A stretch of DNA of 64,000 nucleotides from Sycon ciliatum (Eukaryota > Porifera > Calcarea > Leucosolenida > Sycettidae), in NCBI RefSeq assembly GCF_964019385.1, contig NC_088645.1:35211920-35275919 (forward strand), given 5' to 3'. Under the pieces are notes generated by a model that saw only the letters and a list, made by a program, of their open reading frames with translations, searched no databases and was not told the origin of the DNA. A program made the position numbers and the translations under genes. The first letter of the stretch is position 1, and the number at the start of each line of letters is the position of its first letter. Positions 1 to 19,855 of this stretch are shown one piece after another.

Positions 1-3000
1 GAGAGGCAACAAGAACAACAACCAGCGATCGATGCAAAGCATCGAGCTATATACTACAAGACCTAGTAGCGTGCACGGCGCGGAGCGAGCTAGTAGCCTG
101 CAAAGCATGAATAGTGATAGGTTTCACAACACTATTGATCGACAAGACACATCGCCGCCACGGCAAACACTTCATAAAGACACATGTACATTGTATAAGC
201 AGACGGAATACAATACAGATAATGACATTGTAGCAACACACGGACACGACACTAGCACCGTAGTAAGCATCAAGACGTAAATAGTGCAGCTTTGAAAAGG
301 TAAAAACTACATTGACATGTACATTGGTGTGCCGAGTAGTATCATCATTGATTACCCATCCAACCAAGACGTTATCAGGTCCCAGACGCCGAGATCCCAC
401 GCCGAATGTGAAGTGCATCTAGCCTTGAACCTGTTGCACAAGGCATACACATATGACAAAAAATGACATCCACTCCGATTATTTCCAGAGGCCAATCATA
501 ACAGAACACAGAAATGAAACCACGGGCTCAACAAAGTAAACGCAAAGGAAATTAGTTAAAATAATCCATGAAGTGCTATTTTAATTCCAGCGCTAACTGC
601 AGTGCGGCATCATGGCCCGATACCCGCTGAGTATAGACACAAACTCCATTTGACAGGGGCACGACATACTATTTTGGAATAAAGTCACAGGGGCATAGCA
701 CCCGCTACGACTGGTATGACCATGGCCGCACCACTTTTCGAAAAATGTGGTCCGTCTGGAATGTGCAAAACCGTAATAAAAAATTCAGGATCCATCGATA
801 TTTGCATATGCGCATCAGACCTTTTTCTAGACTCGTACTCGTAGATCTGTTATGCATCTGCAGTCGTACTGAGTACTGTACTCGACTCGACTGCACACTG
901 CGCCAGAAGTGTGCCAGAAGTTCCCAGAACGCAGGATTTTGTGTCTTTTTTACAAAAAAAATTCCCGGCGGGGGGGGGCGGACCCCCTCCAACACGGCCT
1001 TCCGCCGCACCGACCTTTGGTCGTACCACTTCCAAAACCCCTCCTACGCCCCTGAGTCATAAAGTACAGCACTCCAATGACATGACGGACACCTCGTGCA
1101 AATGCGTGGTCTGTTCATCCGGTCAACTCGGCCACGCATGAGAGTGTGTGCATGTACGCACGCACGCAAGCGCGCGCGTGCACACACACACCATGTATTC
1201 GGTGCGTATGGCGTACCTATTGCGGAGATAATGAAGATGGAATCATTATCATGATGTTACATGTACATGTACAGTGTATGTTTGAGTGTAAAGTAAATTA
1301 TATTTTATTACACATTTCTTCGACACAACTTACTCCACATCTTCGCATTTCTCATAATCCATCCACCTACACTCCGTCTCAGTTGAGGAAAAACTCTCCC
1401 AGGTATACACTAGTCACCACAGCCATGTGATGACATTGGGATGGGTCCCAAGCACGATTGCACTCTCCAGTTACAATATAATTTATTTGTCCAGATTATC
1501 TGTGAAGACAAAATGCAATGCATAGCGGCACACAACTGTTTGGGGATAGCGCGCTTATTGTATTATGCCAAACTTGACACGCTGTGTCCAGCTTGACTCA
1601 GCTGAGTCCCTAACTGCAATTTACTGCTCTAAGCTAACATGAAGCCGTGCCTGGAAGAAGGGAAAGAGCGAAAAAAGAAAAGAAAAAAATTCTGGCCTTC
1701 TGCAAGCAATAGCAAGTAATGAGTGACGGCTGTGTAAAGTCGCACAACCATGCAGTCGACCGGATGATGGTGAGTGTCCGGCACACATCTTGCTCTGCTG
1801 CTCCACCTGCGCATACCTGATACGGTGGCTTACGGGCGGGCTGCCTGGGCCCTAGATGCCTCCTTGATGCGCCACGGAGTGCCGTCGAAGCACCTGCATC
1901 ACTTCGGTGATCCAAATGCGAATGCAGCCTTGCCGGTCGCCCGCCGGCCTGCCGCCTAGCGCCTACGCGACCAGCCTGAGACTGGCCCTGCCGCATTTGG
2001 CGCTTCTAAACGCTGCGATCCGGTAGACAGCTCACTGGGCTGCCAAATACGTGACTGGCTTGAGGACAGTTCCATACTGGGCAGGGCGCCCAGCTCAGGT
2101 CGCACGCCGTAGCGGCGTGAGCTGGGCGCGGTGAGGGTTGGTGATAACTACAGTTTCCTCCTTCCTCGTTGCATGGCAACGGCATGAACTTGACCAAAAC
2201 GTCGCGGCCACGTTTCAAATCGTGACCGCGACCCTCGGAGGGGGGTGCCACGACTTGGCGGCAACATGATCGTAGACGTGAAGCGTATTTGTGTACAACC
2301 TGGCCTGAAGTATGTTCAATTTCTCAAATTCCGGTGTGTTGATTCATGAACATCGGCGGTTGTCGATGTCACCTCGACATTTGCACATTTTTAAAATTTT
2401 GTAGTTGTGGTCCTGCACGCACGCACCGCCATATATGCATTCTTTGCCCTTTTTGGACGATGTCGATTTTGTTTTTGTAGTTGCTTCGTTGTGATCGGGT
2501 CAGTGACCAATTTCTACAGTGTACTCGTTCAATACGATGGCAGCTTGGTCTGGCTTTTCGGTTTCGGAAATTATCTTTCTCTACTTTTCTGCGCCATGAT
2601 GATGGAATGCCATACCTCAAGACATTTCAGTTACATATCATCGGAAAATACAGTTCTCATCTCGGCAACAGACGAAAGAAACCACTACCGGAATTTCCAC
2701 TGCACTGGCACTTGCTCTGACCACGAGGTCAGGAAAGCGAAAGCGCTTGGATGTCAGCGGCAGTCCCTCAAGAGTCCAAACCTACCTGATTGTATGAATT
2801 ATTTTCGTCGACTTCAAGAATACGAGCCACGAGGCACTTCCTCCAACATGCAACATGCGAAAAATTACATCCAAAATGGGCCACAATTTTATTAGGAAAC
2901 GCACGGACTCTTTTGGATACGAACTGCAATTCGTAAAGTTTGTGTGACAACTTCACGTCTACGCGTGTACGAGGCCTAGTGTGAGCACGACTGCCACGTT

Positions 3001-3533
3001 TCTGCGTTTTGCTGACGCATGGACGCGTGCTCATGGTACATGTATATGGTCGCAGTGTGAGCGCGCCCTAAAGGCCCTCATCAGACTACGTACATAGAAA
3101 ATCCAGTACAAAATCACATAAAACCTAAAAGGCAACATTTTTCCATGCCTGCATTCAGACTACACATTTTACATGCAATACACAGGCAACCTTTGACCCT
3201 ACGAAATTGGCCTGGGATGTGTGAAAGCAGCGGACAGTCGTACCCGGGTACAAAGTTCGTACAACTGCCTGGTGAAAGTACGATAAATGCAGGAAAGTTG
3301 CCTTGTACAAGGGTTGGCACCCTGCCTGAAAGGATTGGGCAGCTTTTTAGGCTTCCCGCCAGATTCTTGTTGTTGTCCTGGAAACTTCTATGTAAATGTG
3401 ACTTATAGGCTGTTTTGTACCTAGTCTGAAGAGGGCCTTAGGGGCCATCCGGCATTATCGATAATTTTCACGGCACGAAAGAGATAAGACTTTAGTAACA
3501 CCCCCCCCCCCCCCCCGAACGAAAAATAAATTA
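1..3533. other. No gene recognised
   Basis: Open frames here (for example 2407-2895 plus, 1634-1996 minus) lack a recognisable domain or splice context. A G run (971-977) and CA-rich tract (1150-1195) are the only simple repeats. Confidence 0.6.
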
Positions 3534-3849
3534 GAGAGGTTGCGCACAACGAAAATTCGTTAGATTTCGCCCGTCCGGGTTCGAGTAACGAAAGTTGCTC
3601 CGAAGATCCGTCCAAACGTGACCGAAACAGAGCAGATCTACGAAAATATTTTTCGTTACCTGGAGTACTAAAATACTGATATTTTACAACTCCCTGTCTT
3701 GACTCTTCGTACTCGCGCGGCCGCCGCGTCGACCCACTACGAAAACGTTCACGCGTTGTGCGCAACCTCACGGTTTACGAATATTCGTTAGTTTTTTCGT
3801 TAAAAATATTCGTTACGGCGCTACGAATTTTCGTTGTGCGCAACCTCTC
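3534..3849. mobile_element. Palindromic MITE with GAGAGGTT ends, copy 1
   Basis: Inverted ends of 27 bp (GAGAGGTTGCGCACAACG, AAAATTCGT), with partial further copies of the end inside at about 3760. No clear target duplication. Confidence 0.65.
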
Positions 3850-4651
3850 AGCAAGAATGGATCGATGTTTATGCTATCAACATTTTTCAGCACGAAACTC
3901 TACTCGACCCCCCCCACTCATGAGCGAAAGTTTTTCATTTTGTGTAAAAGATCGATAATTACGGACGGCCCCCTAAAAGGCAATCAACTTGAAACCCCCG
4001 GGGTTCTCTACTAACGAGTTTAGACTAATACAGTGACCAGGGGAGGGGCATGACCGATTGGGCGAATCCAGAGCAAGTGCGCTCCGAGGGAACGTGATCG
4101 ATTGGCCGAATCCGGAGTAGGTGTACTTGGAGTGGAATCCGACCACACCGCCCCGCCCCCTTGAACCTTGAACGCCCATTGCCGTAGCAATAATAGCGAT
4201 GGCTTCCTCACGCTGAGGCTCTAAACTCGAAATCTGCAGTATGGCGCATGCCGGTTGAGGTCACCAGGACGACGGAACACTCTGTCACAGCGGTAGTTGG
4301 GGCACGGGATGTCTGCCCCACCCCCACACAACGGGAGTGGCTGGAGTGGAAATGGACTTTGGCGTTTTTTGACAGCTGCGTACATTTTGCTTACTTCACA
4401 CCCCTGTTTTTGTTCAATTGGGCCAGCGTTGCTCGGACTACACCGCCTGCTCGCACTCAATCCAGCTTCGCCAATCGATGACACCCTAGAATAGCCTCGC
4501 TCAAAAAATAACACAGAAATCACAAAAATCATTAATTTTCAAAAAAAATTTGTCATCAAACAAAACAATGGAAAGAAGATAAGCACACAGAAAGCGCCAC
4601 AACAAGGGAAAAACAGAGAGAAAACCTACTAATAATACCTTGAAAGAGAGA

Positions 4652-4699
<48 letters not shown>

Positions 4700-5010
4700 C
4701 GTGCTCGCAAGCATACATGTGCACACACCTCGCCAATTCGAAAACAGCAAAACATCTCACAAATCCTGCACAAGACTGCAACCAGGAAGGAGATAAGCAA
4801 AGCAAACACGAGAGGTGGGCACAAAAGAGAAAACGGGCAAAATCAAGTCACCGCCAAACACAACTGTACGGTATAAAAGAGAATATGATCAACATCAACA
4901 AAAATTGAAAGAGCTTTAGCATAGTATATACGGAGTGTGACTATGTTGTATAGTTCTTGCACACAGTCTTCCAGAAGCTAAGTCAAGACAATGCATAGAT
5001 ATAGCACACC

Positions 5011-5111
<101 letters not shown>

Positions 5112-5773
5112 GAGGAGGAGAGAGAATAGATTGTCAGGCACTGCGACGACGAACGCGTCAAACCAAGAGAGGCATGCGAGAAAGCTGCAACTGAGAAGCC
5201 CTAAAAAGAGAGAGAGAGACGGCAAAACCGCTAGCACGCCATCGGCCAATCGGATATTCAATGTCGATGGTTAGTGGATATATTACAACTCTGGTCATAG
5301 TCAGATCATTGGTGCAGTAGTTGAGTAGAACCGACACGCCAGTGTGGGTGCAAAGACGAGTTAGTCGGCTGACAAAACGTGCCACACGCACGACAAAGGA
5401 CCCCGCTCTGTGCCATGACTTCACACACATACAGACGAGTAGAGAAACGGATATACAACGCGTGCGAGAAAAAATAGCACTCACACCCAAGCGAGTAGAG
5501 AATGGATCAACAAAGTGTATGAGAATCAAGAGAGAGGGAGAAAGAAAGAAAGAGAGAGAGAGAGAGACGGAAAAAGAAACGCAACTAAGACCTTCCAATA
5601 ATAGCGCCAGCAGGCAGCACCATGACGGGACCAGCCAGCCACAGTGGATTGGTACAACAACAGCAAAGCAATAATAACACCACCCCACCACATATAAACA
5701 AACACACACACACACACACACGCGCGCACGCGCACGCACGCACGCGCGATTCTGGCCCTGATGCGGGCATCGT

Positions 5774-5854
5774 TCATGGCCGGACACACACGGTGGCGCG
5801 TCGACCACTTTTCAAGACACCATCACGCTGCAGCACTTGCACAGCGCCGCTCGT
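5774..5854 (-). CDS. Candidate last coding exon of the PDE9-like gene
   Basis: The preceding exon (6015-6101) ends on a whole codon before GTGTGAGC. A pyrimidine-rich acceptor (TTCTTTAG) on the minus strand opens an 81-nt exon in the same phase: 26 residues starting TSGAVQVLQRDG and a TGA stop. PDE C-termini beyond the last helix are not conserved, so only splice phase and position support it. Confidence 0.4.
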   Translation of the reverse strand, partial: TSGAVQVLQRDGVLKSGRRATVCVRP

Positions 5855-6014
5855 CTAAAGAAGCCCTCAGCATGGCTACTCCGTACGCGGGGAAACTCGC
5901 TGCTGTGGCGTTGTGCTCTGCACACAAACTCCACACGCTCGAACATACGATTCAGCAGTTGGCACTGTAGCGTAGGGCACGGCTAGACAACCCTGCCGCT
6001 GACTGCGCTCACAC

Positions 6015-12725
<6,711 letters not shown>

Positions 12726-12997
12726 CTGGGAAGGAACGGGACAAAAAAAAACAGCGAAACGAGGCGGAATTGAAGTGAGAAAACCAACAAGCACCAATAC
12801 ACGAGAAGTTGATCAAGGCACTGGATACGAATACCGATAATTTAGGTCTACGGTCGCTAGGACAACACCGGTTACAAGAGAAACCTCATTAGGAGACAAC
12901 AATCCACAATCGCCTGACGCCAGAACCGCATTCAACAGTTGTGCAAGTCCGGGTAGTAGATAATATTAGTGAGATTCTGCTACACAGAACTACGTAC

Positions 12998-13108
12998 CAA
13001 ACTCCGTGTCAACTGCAGTGAAGTTTGACACGGATTTTTCGTACGGGTGCGCCAGTTCTGCTGTGCGTAGCATGCTCGTAGCACGTTCAAACTCCCGCCA
13101 CATGTACT
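12998..13108 (-). CDS. Candidate exon upstream of the PDE catalytic domain
   Basis: The segment lies between a CACAG acceptor and a GTACGT donor, and 37 whole codons join in phase to the exon at 12639-12725 (...LQLTRSL then ACDCIYRML). A second frame over the same DNA (EFERATSMLRTAEL...) looks at least as protein-like but does not splice in phase to the next exon. The acceptor lacks a good pyrimidine tract. Weak candidate. Confidence 0.25.
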
Positions 13109-13360
13109 CTGTGCGCTCAGTTTTCACACGGAGACCAGTCCGTGTGAAGCGCGCTTCCTTTACCGTGTGGCAGAAACTCACTATTACCACGTTGCCACAC
13201 CATACAGCCACTACCAGCAGCGCAACAACACTGCTACCATCACTACCAACATCGCCGCCATCACCAACATCGCACATCACCAGCACTAGCACTGGCTGTA
13301 CATACACAGCACTCGCTCCAGCCCCATCACAAGCACTGCCAAAACCACCGCCACTGCCCC

Positions 13361-13492
13361 TGCAGTAGCAGCAGCAGTACCACCACCACCAGCAGCAGCA
13401 GCAGTACCACCACCACCACCAGCAGCAGCAGCAGCACCACCACCACCAGCAGCAGCAGCAGCACCACCACCACCAGCAGCAGCAGCAGCAAA
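13361..13492 (+). repeat. Compound (CAG)n(CAC)n array
   Basis: Blocks of 4-5 CAG triplets alternate with blocks of 3-5 CAC/ACC triplets, giving a super-period near 27-30 bp. No splice or coding support. Confidence 0.85.
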
Positions 13493-14086
13493 GACAGCAG
13501 CACACTCAAACTCAAACATTGTCCAGTGCTCCGGTACAGATGCACACTTTCGCTGAAGGGGCTCAGCGTACACTTCATGGATTGCACATGCATGTTCTAT
13601 TCACACCCTTTCTAGGACTACAATGGATGTTTTGTCTAGAGTCTAAAATCCCTTCAAGCCCCCCCCCCCCCCCCCCCCCCCCATTCGGCTCACGCACAAC
13701 TCTGATCACCAGAGAGCCGCACCCAAGTCGTACGAACTTTCGTCAACCTTTGACGCCAAAAGAGCTCAACAACGAAAATTACTTTCGTTGCAATCACCGA
13801 ACTGCCACACAGTAACGTATGGCACCTGCATCACGTCGTACACTTAGCCTGCGTGTGTGACTGGCAAGACCTATTTTCTTGCACTCCGGAAAACTTGACG
13901 TTCCGAGTTTTGAACAAGCTCCACATCAACCTATTTTTGCAGCCTTTTTCGTCACTGCTTGATCCGTCGAACACTACGAAATAATGTACGAATCTACGCT
14001 GCCCGCAACCTCTCTGATTTGGGTAGCATAACGAGTACATAAACCAGAGTGTGCAACTCGGGATGGTTCCTGTGGGAGCACAATTC

Positions 14087-15090
14087 GTGCAGTACGTCAT
14101 TTCTGACGGCAGGGTAAACCCCAGGTACGGTGAAAAGTGGCGTAACCAGTCACGGTGGTGCAGGTCACTGAGTTTGTCCTGATTTCGGTTTTTTGATACA
14201 GATAGCCTGGTGACTTTACTTGTCGGTGGATGTACGCAGCGTACACAGTCACACAAAACACCGAAATCGTGAAACAGGACGTCTAAAATCAAGCAAACTA
14301 TTACTTGGCTGATTTCCGGGCTATGAAACATGAAAATTTGAGCTGTACGCAAGTCGCGGCTTGGCTGACCTCATCAGGGTGGCGTAGTGCACGAACTGCG
14401 CTGTTTCAGATCTGATATGCACAGTTGCACACTCTGGTTAATGTACTCTTGGTAGCACACCATGCCACATTCCATGTGCATGCAAACATCTCACATGGTT
14501 GTACTCTTTGTAGTACGCTCGTACTCCTGGTTTTGTGTATGGCATGCGCTTGAAGACGCCATTCCAGTGGGCCAGTGCATGCAGTGTCGTGCAGTACGTC
14601 ATTTCTGACGGCAGGGTAAACCCCAGGTACGGTGAAAAGTGGCGTAACCAGTCACGGTGGTGCAGGTCACTGAGTTTGTCCTGATTTCGGTTTTTTGATA
14701 CAGATAGCCTGGTGACTTTACTTGTCGGTGGATGTACGCAGCGTACACAGTCACACAAAACACCGAAATCGTGAAACAGGACGTCTAAAATCAAGCAAAC
14801 TATTACTTGGCTGATTTCCGGGCTATGAAACATGAAAATTTGAGCTGTACGCAAGTCGCGGCTTGGCTGACCTCATCAGGGTGGCGTAGTGCACGAACTG
14901 CGCTGTTTCAGATCTGATATGCACAGTTGCACACTCTGGTTAATGTACTCTTGGTAGCACACCATGCCACATTCCATGTGCATGCAAACATCTCACATGG
15001 TTGTACTCTTTGTAGTACGCTCGTACTCCTGGTTTTGTGTATGGCATGCGCTTGAAGACGCCATTCCAGTGGGCCAGTGCATGCAGTGCA
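14087..15090. repeat. 502-bp tandem duplication
   Basis: Positions 14087-14588 and 14589-15090 are the same sequence by eye with an offset of 502 bp throughout. Minus-strand open frames inside (LSDLHHRDWLRHF...) repeat with the unit and match nothing I recognise. It lies between candidate 5' exons of the PDE gene. Confidence 0.85.
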
Positions 15091-15241
15091 GTGTACGTGT
15101 GCGTGTGTGCTACATTCTCAACGGTGTGCAGACGATTGTGCAAGCATCTCAGCGCTGAAAGAAACCAGACACGACATCGACACTGTGACTCCCGAGCCAA
15201 CACGGCACTCTCCACGGGTCAGAAAGAAAGCAAACACTCAC

Positions 15242-15551
15242 GCAATGCACGACTCGCACTGGTCGAGCACCTCACTAGTCGGCAGCGACTGGAGAGACGA
15301 CACTGCAAATACTTCACTTGACGTAAAGTAGAGCATCTGATGTGATTTATCACGAAATGAAATGCAGGACATTTTCGGAATAACACACAATCAAGTTGTA
15401 TGAAGTACGACAGTACAATACACATATCGGTACACGAAAACAATAAAAAGGGAATACAATTGCTTGATTACTGTTGATAGCTGCCACTTACCTCATCCTG
15501 AGACATGGAGAGGGAATCGAAGTTCACCTCCGACATTGATGACACAGCCAT
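15242..15551 (-). CDS. Candidate 5' exons on the PDE strand
   Basis: A 60-nt open segment (15492-15551) starts with ATG, encodes MAVSSMSEVNFDSLSMSQDE and ends in a strong donor (GAG|GTAAGT). A second segment (15242-15288) lies between a TCTCTCCAG acceptor and a GC|GTGAGT donor and encodes SLPTSEVLDQCESCIA in the matching phase. PDE N-termini vary, so these may be the PDE first exons or belong to another minus-strand gene; the exon that should follow was not found. Just upstream (15585-15680) another open stretch ending LLVFLLPQ-stop overlaps an AATAAA, which could be the end of a different transcript. Confidence 0.35.
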
Positions 15552-16402
15552 CGATCGAGTGCTCCGTAATATTTTTTATTGCGGAAGTAAGAATACTAGT
15601 AGTGCAGTCAGCTCCTCGTCCACATCTGAGGGAGAATCCACAAGAACGCGAAGTTCTTTTACGATGTCCAGGCCTGGGAAATCTAAGCAGAAGTAGGACG
15701 TCTACAATTTGATAACCTGTCAATCAAAGACTGACGGTCAAGTGGACCACTAGTACCAGTATTGGCTTCTTTCACAGAAATACTAAAATTTATGATTATC
15801 TTCACGGGATGGCGACACTGCCCTCTCCTCTACTTGACTCAGAAAAAAACAAAACTGCTGCAGAAGCTCACAACGACCTGTACTTGTATGGTCACACCTG
15901 GAGTACTGAGCACACAAGACTAACAAAGAGAACCGTTACTTACTAAAATGTGTAAGCAAAGCAGTTTTTTGACGTCTTTCAACATTCTTTCTCACACTGT
16001 CAATCTTGTGCATGCATGCTCACTCGTACTCATGTCATGAGTCAAGTTAGTACACTGACTGAGTCTGTACGGCAGACATGCCAAAAACCACATCACATAC
16101 GCGCATGCATGCTAAACAAACAGATTTTTACTGACTGCCGTGACATACTAGTATGTGTCATGTCGACGTCACGTCAGTCAGTTCTCTCGTAGTCGCACAT
16201 GCCTGAGTCGTAAGATACCGGTATTTTACTACTCCTTGCCATTCAGCAGTCACTGCACCGGTGCAGTAGATTGAGCTACTGCAACTCTGCTCCGGGGACA
16301 GGTGTCCCCGGAGGGCCATAATCATGATAATCTGATAATGGCCGAGCGAAGAAGGGCGAACCCCACTGCATCTAATCCATGCCATAGTGATGGAGTAAAG
16401 GC

Positions 16403-17120
16403 TCATTCTTCTTGTCGCTGATGATCAGTCCAAGCCGCTTGTAGAGAGCAGTTGCCGCCGTGCCCTGGCACTAAACACCCTGGTGGCCCTGCCCTGGTGG
16501 CACTAAACACGAGGGGAACGAAGGTGGCATGCTCCACCTCGCGAACACGCTCCTCATAATGCGAAGGCTTCTCGCGCTCATGTTTTGCGTATGCTGCGGG
16601 GATAGAGTGGACTGAGTTCGGGCGAGCATGAGGGTTGAACACCCGAATATCAAAGAGAGGCTCGCTCAAACCGCGGCCACCCCATACCCGGCCCCCGCTG
16701 GCATCAGCATCCAACCTGGCACCATCCTCACGGATAGCCGTCCGGCGATGAAAATTCTCACCAGACAACGGCAGGAGGCGTGGCTCAATGCTGGTATCAT
16801 GAGCTGCTGATGTGAGCATGGTAGCGGTCAGGTCCCGCAGCTCGTTGTGTCGCAAGGACGAATAGCCACCTACTGGGCAAGACAGAGCGTGTAGGACAGT
16901 GAAGGCAGCTCCACTGGTACAGCTCTGTGGGAGGCGGAGCGGAGTCCACCCGTAGTGGAGGCAGACAGCATCTCGAAACGCGCCCTTGTGTAGGGAGAGC
17001 CCATGATGCTTGAGTGGCCGACAGGTGAGCCAGTTCGACACACCCTTTTCAGCGGCAAGATCCATGGACCTCTGCAGGTCTCCATCCACGCCATCGTACA
17101 ACTCCTTGGCATGACGCTGC
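16403..17120 (-). mobile_element. C-terminal retroelement domain (SNWLT...LHKGAFRDA), fossil
   Basis: The minus strand encodes SNWLTCRPLKHHGLSLHKG, FRDAVCLHYGW, RHNELRDLTA, DGARLDADASG, FDIRVFNPHA and ATFVPLVFSATRAG in order. This is a C-terminal domain common in retroelement proteins of sponges and cnidarians, downstream of the reverse transcriptase. Its exact class is uncertain. The upstream part is missing where the plus-strand LINE region begins. Confidence 0.75.
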
Positions 17121-17276
17121 TCCGTCTTCCTATGTGTGTCTCTGTCTCTCTGTCTCTTTCTCTCTATCTCTCACCCTCTTTATATCTTTATGACACTGTG
17201 CCTCTCCTTATTCGTCCCATTGTTCTTGGTTATAAAACCGAGGTCTGTGATTGTTGTGAATAATTATGTCAACGCA

Positions 17277-18690
17277 GTCCGAGTCAGTTCAGTTCGCGGA
17301 CGATATTGCGCTCGCGTGCAGCCGGCGAACAGCACAGGAGGTATCCGATGTCTTATGGCACAATGTCTTATGGCACAACTCAACCATTCGCTACCCTGTT
17401 ATTGAGCACTCCTGCTCGTTTGGTCTCGCGAATCCAAATAAAATCAATCAATCAATCAATCTTATCTGCTTCGGTTTAAATCCTTGCAGACTGGCTGAAG
17501 AATCGAGGCCTGATCCTCAATGCTGGCAAGAGCCAAGTAGTGCCAATTCCTGCCGGCCATCAGCACACAGCTGATCTACAGGTTACTTCGGTTAAATGTA
17601 ATGGCTTTTGTAACCTGCTGATGAGGCTCGATAGAATCATGCTACGATGACCCGACTTGTAAATTTGAGATCCATTTTTTCTGCTCGTCTTGACCCTGCC
17701 TCCCCTCATTGCTACTTCCATTTTCGTATTTCTATTTTCATTTATTTTTCTCTTCATTTCTGACTCCTCTTACTGGTTGTCATCGCTTCCATAATATTGG
17801 GCAGAACTGCCCGTTTGCCTTGCGATGTAAAATAAATAAACAACAAACAACAACAGGTCATCTGCCATGCCACTTCACTGCCTAGTGTGCTAAGTGCTCG
17901 TTATCTTGGCGCCACAATCGATTCCGGCATATCCTGGCACGCCCACATTGCCAAATGTTCTGCACGCGTGTCGCAGAAGATCGGAGCACTCTGGCGAATG
18001 CGCCGCTGCCTGAATCACCAGTCACGCATGACCTACTTTAGATCGCTGATCATGTCTGACCTGCTGTATGCCTCAAACGCGTACTCTAGCTCACTGCAAA
18101 GAAGCGACCGTCTACAGGTCCTGCAGAACAGTGGGGCTCGTGCTGTCTTTGGCCGCCCTCCGTGGTCGTCTGTCCGCGACCTGCTGGAGCGCATGGCAGT
18201 GTTCCGTGTGGCAGAAGTCTTCAATCAGAAGCTAGCATACCCGGTGTGGCGCTGTCGTTATGCAGTGGCAAGTCCAGAGTTGCAAGCCCTGCTAACCCCC
18301 GCTGCACCCGGCCCTTCTCGGCTCCAATCTGCCATGGGCCTGTGCGTGCTAGTTTCCCACTCGGTTGCGGGGCGGGGGCGCTTTGCTTGCTAGGGTGCTA
18401 GGTTATGGAATGCCCTCCCCAGCAACATCCGTGCCATCCATCACGCTCGGCAGTTTCGCACGCAGGTAATCCCATACCTGTGCCCTGTAGATGCTGAAGA
18501 CAAGCGAAATCTTCTGGGTTTTTTCTGTTCTCTTTCTGTTGTACCCGATCTCCCTCTGATGTACCGCTGACTCTACGCTGAAGATCTAAGTATTTTAATT
18601 CTCATTCTCATTATAATTTTCACATTCGCGAATATTTTCATATTCGCGAATTTCGCGAATTTGCGAATCAAAATAAATACAAACAAACAA
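17277..18690 (+). mobile_element. Non-LTR (LINE) reverse transcriptase, 3' fragment
   Basis: The plus strand encodes the catalytic box FADDIAL (about 17300), then WLKNRGLILNAGKSQVV (about 17495), ARYLGATIDSGISWHAHI (about 17895), a thumb/C-terminal region to about 18400, and, after a frame change, LWNALPSNIRAIHHARQFR. This order is that of jockey/CR1/L2-type LINE reverse transcriptases. The frame is broken by at least two short retroelement tails inserted at about 17390-17465 (ending in AATC repeats) and 17600-17855 (ending AACAACAAAC). The N-terminal part and endonuclease are absent. Confidence 0.8.
17390..17465 (+). mobile_element. LINE/SINE 3' tail with (AATC)n, nested in the LINE
   Basis: TTATTGAGCACTCCTGCTCG, then AATAAA and four or more AATC repeats. 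A related tail lies at 22187-22268 with (AAAC)n. Confidence 0.55.
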
Positions 18691-19299
18691 TAATGTCCGT
18701 TTTGGTCAACGAATCAAAATAATAACAACAACAGAAGTGTTGACATAATAATTATTCACAACAATCACAGGCCTCGGTTTTATATCAGGACTGCCGGAAG
18801 CAGTATTCAATTGCTCCGGTCGTACCAAACCCTTCTATACATTGTGTTTGATATAGTGGGAACATAAAAAAATTCGGTCAAGGTCAGCTATTCGTGTACA
18901 TGTATGCCCAATATTATTATTATTATTAATTATTTTATTATACGCATTTCCGCGGCAGCGTCAACCAAGCAGTTATGCTTGATCCACACGTTCGCTTATT
19001 CTGGACATTAAACAGAGCAGATGTAGATATCTCCTAGAGAATGGGGCTCTACAAACCATTGATCAAAGTTAGTCACTTCTGTAACGTAGAGTAACATGGA
19101 GCGTCATAAAATTGGTGTCATTGGGGAAAACGTCATCATTATTGCCCAATATGGCCTGCCTAATCAAGGGGTCCGGCGCATGGTAGCTGCTTGCACCTAC
19201 ATTTACATGTACAAGCTACTGTGCTCCAATCCTACCAGCCCACTTCGTCAGCTCTTGCCTCCCTCTCAATATTGTCACGTGGTAGATGTGCGTTGCATT

Positions 19300-19428
19300 T
19301 GGCTGTGTTAGAAGCTTTGTATATCCGTAAGTTAGATCCTGAACTTTGCGTACAGAAAGAAATTGTGTTGTCGCTACAATTGTTTCGTGTTACTCCTCGT
19401 CGAGGTGTTAACAATGTAACTTAATTTG
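19300..19428 (+). mobile_element. Penelope-like element, end of GIY-YIG coding region (remnant)
   Basis: The translation LEALYIRKLDPELC..QKE.VLSLQLF resembles the last helix of GIY-YIG endonuclease domains at the C-terminus of Penelope-like ORFs. The same peptide (YIRKLSPELCGQKENVLSLQ) is encoded on the minus strand at about 63370-63490, showing it is a dispersed repeat. It is an old, broken fragment. Immediately downstream lies the ribozyme cluster. Confidence 0.55.
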
Positions 19429-19672
19429 CTCACTATGTTGTTGATAAATATGGTGGTAAATACACACCTGGCAATATGGCGGTAAACACACGCCTGCCCA
19501 CACACGCTCTCTAGGCTGCAAAGTTCTGGCACAGATCTCTCCTTCTCACCACCACCAGCATCAGTTCGCGCATGGCGCCTGGTCGATGCATGGCTGGCGG
19601 TATCCGGCATAGCAGGCTGGTACATCAAGTAGCGCATGGCACATAGATGATGACACATCAACGACATAGCTC

Positions 19673-19716
19673 GATTGCGACGTACGTTTCGTCCCCGCTG
19701 GACTCATCAGGCAATC
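19673..19716 (-). ncRNA. Hammerhead ribozyme, copy A
   Basis: On the minus strand: stem I GATTGC, core CTGATGAG, stem II GTCC-AGCGG-GGAC, core GAAA, a very short stem III (ACGTACGT) ending in the cleavage triplet GTC, then GCAATC, which closes stem I. Every core base of the consensus CUGANGA...GAAA...NUH is present. The sequence is identical in core to copies B and C but in opposite orientation. Confidence 0.92.
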
Positions 19717-19855
19717 TTCTTCTTGGATGTCTTCATACGGAGCTTAACTCGGGAGAATGAGGTTGAAGACACCACTGCAGCTGTACCTATGGTTGATAAA
19801 TATGGTGGTAAATACACACCTGTATGTATCTCCGTATGAAGACATCCAAGAAGAA

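Noticed and set aside
2407-2895. A 162-codon plus-strand open frame
   Set aside because: No domain, composition shift or splice context; comparable lengths are expected by chance in 64 kb.
13831-14854. Repeated minus-strand frames (MRTAQIFMFHSPEIS...) in the 502-bp duplication
   Set aside because: Their repetition reflects the DNA duplication; no known protein is matched.
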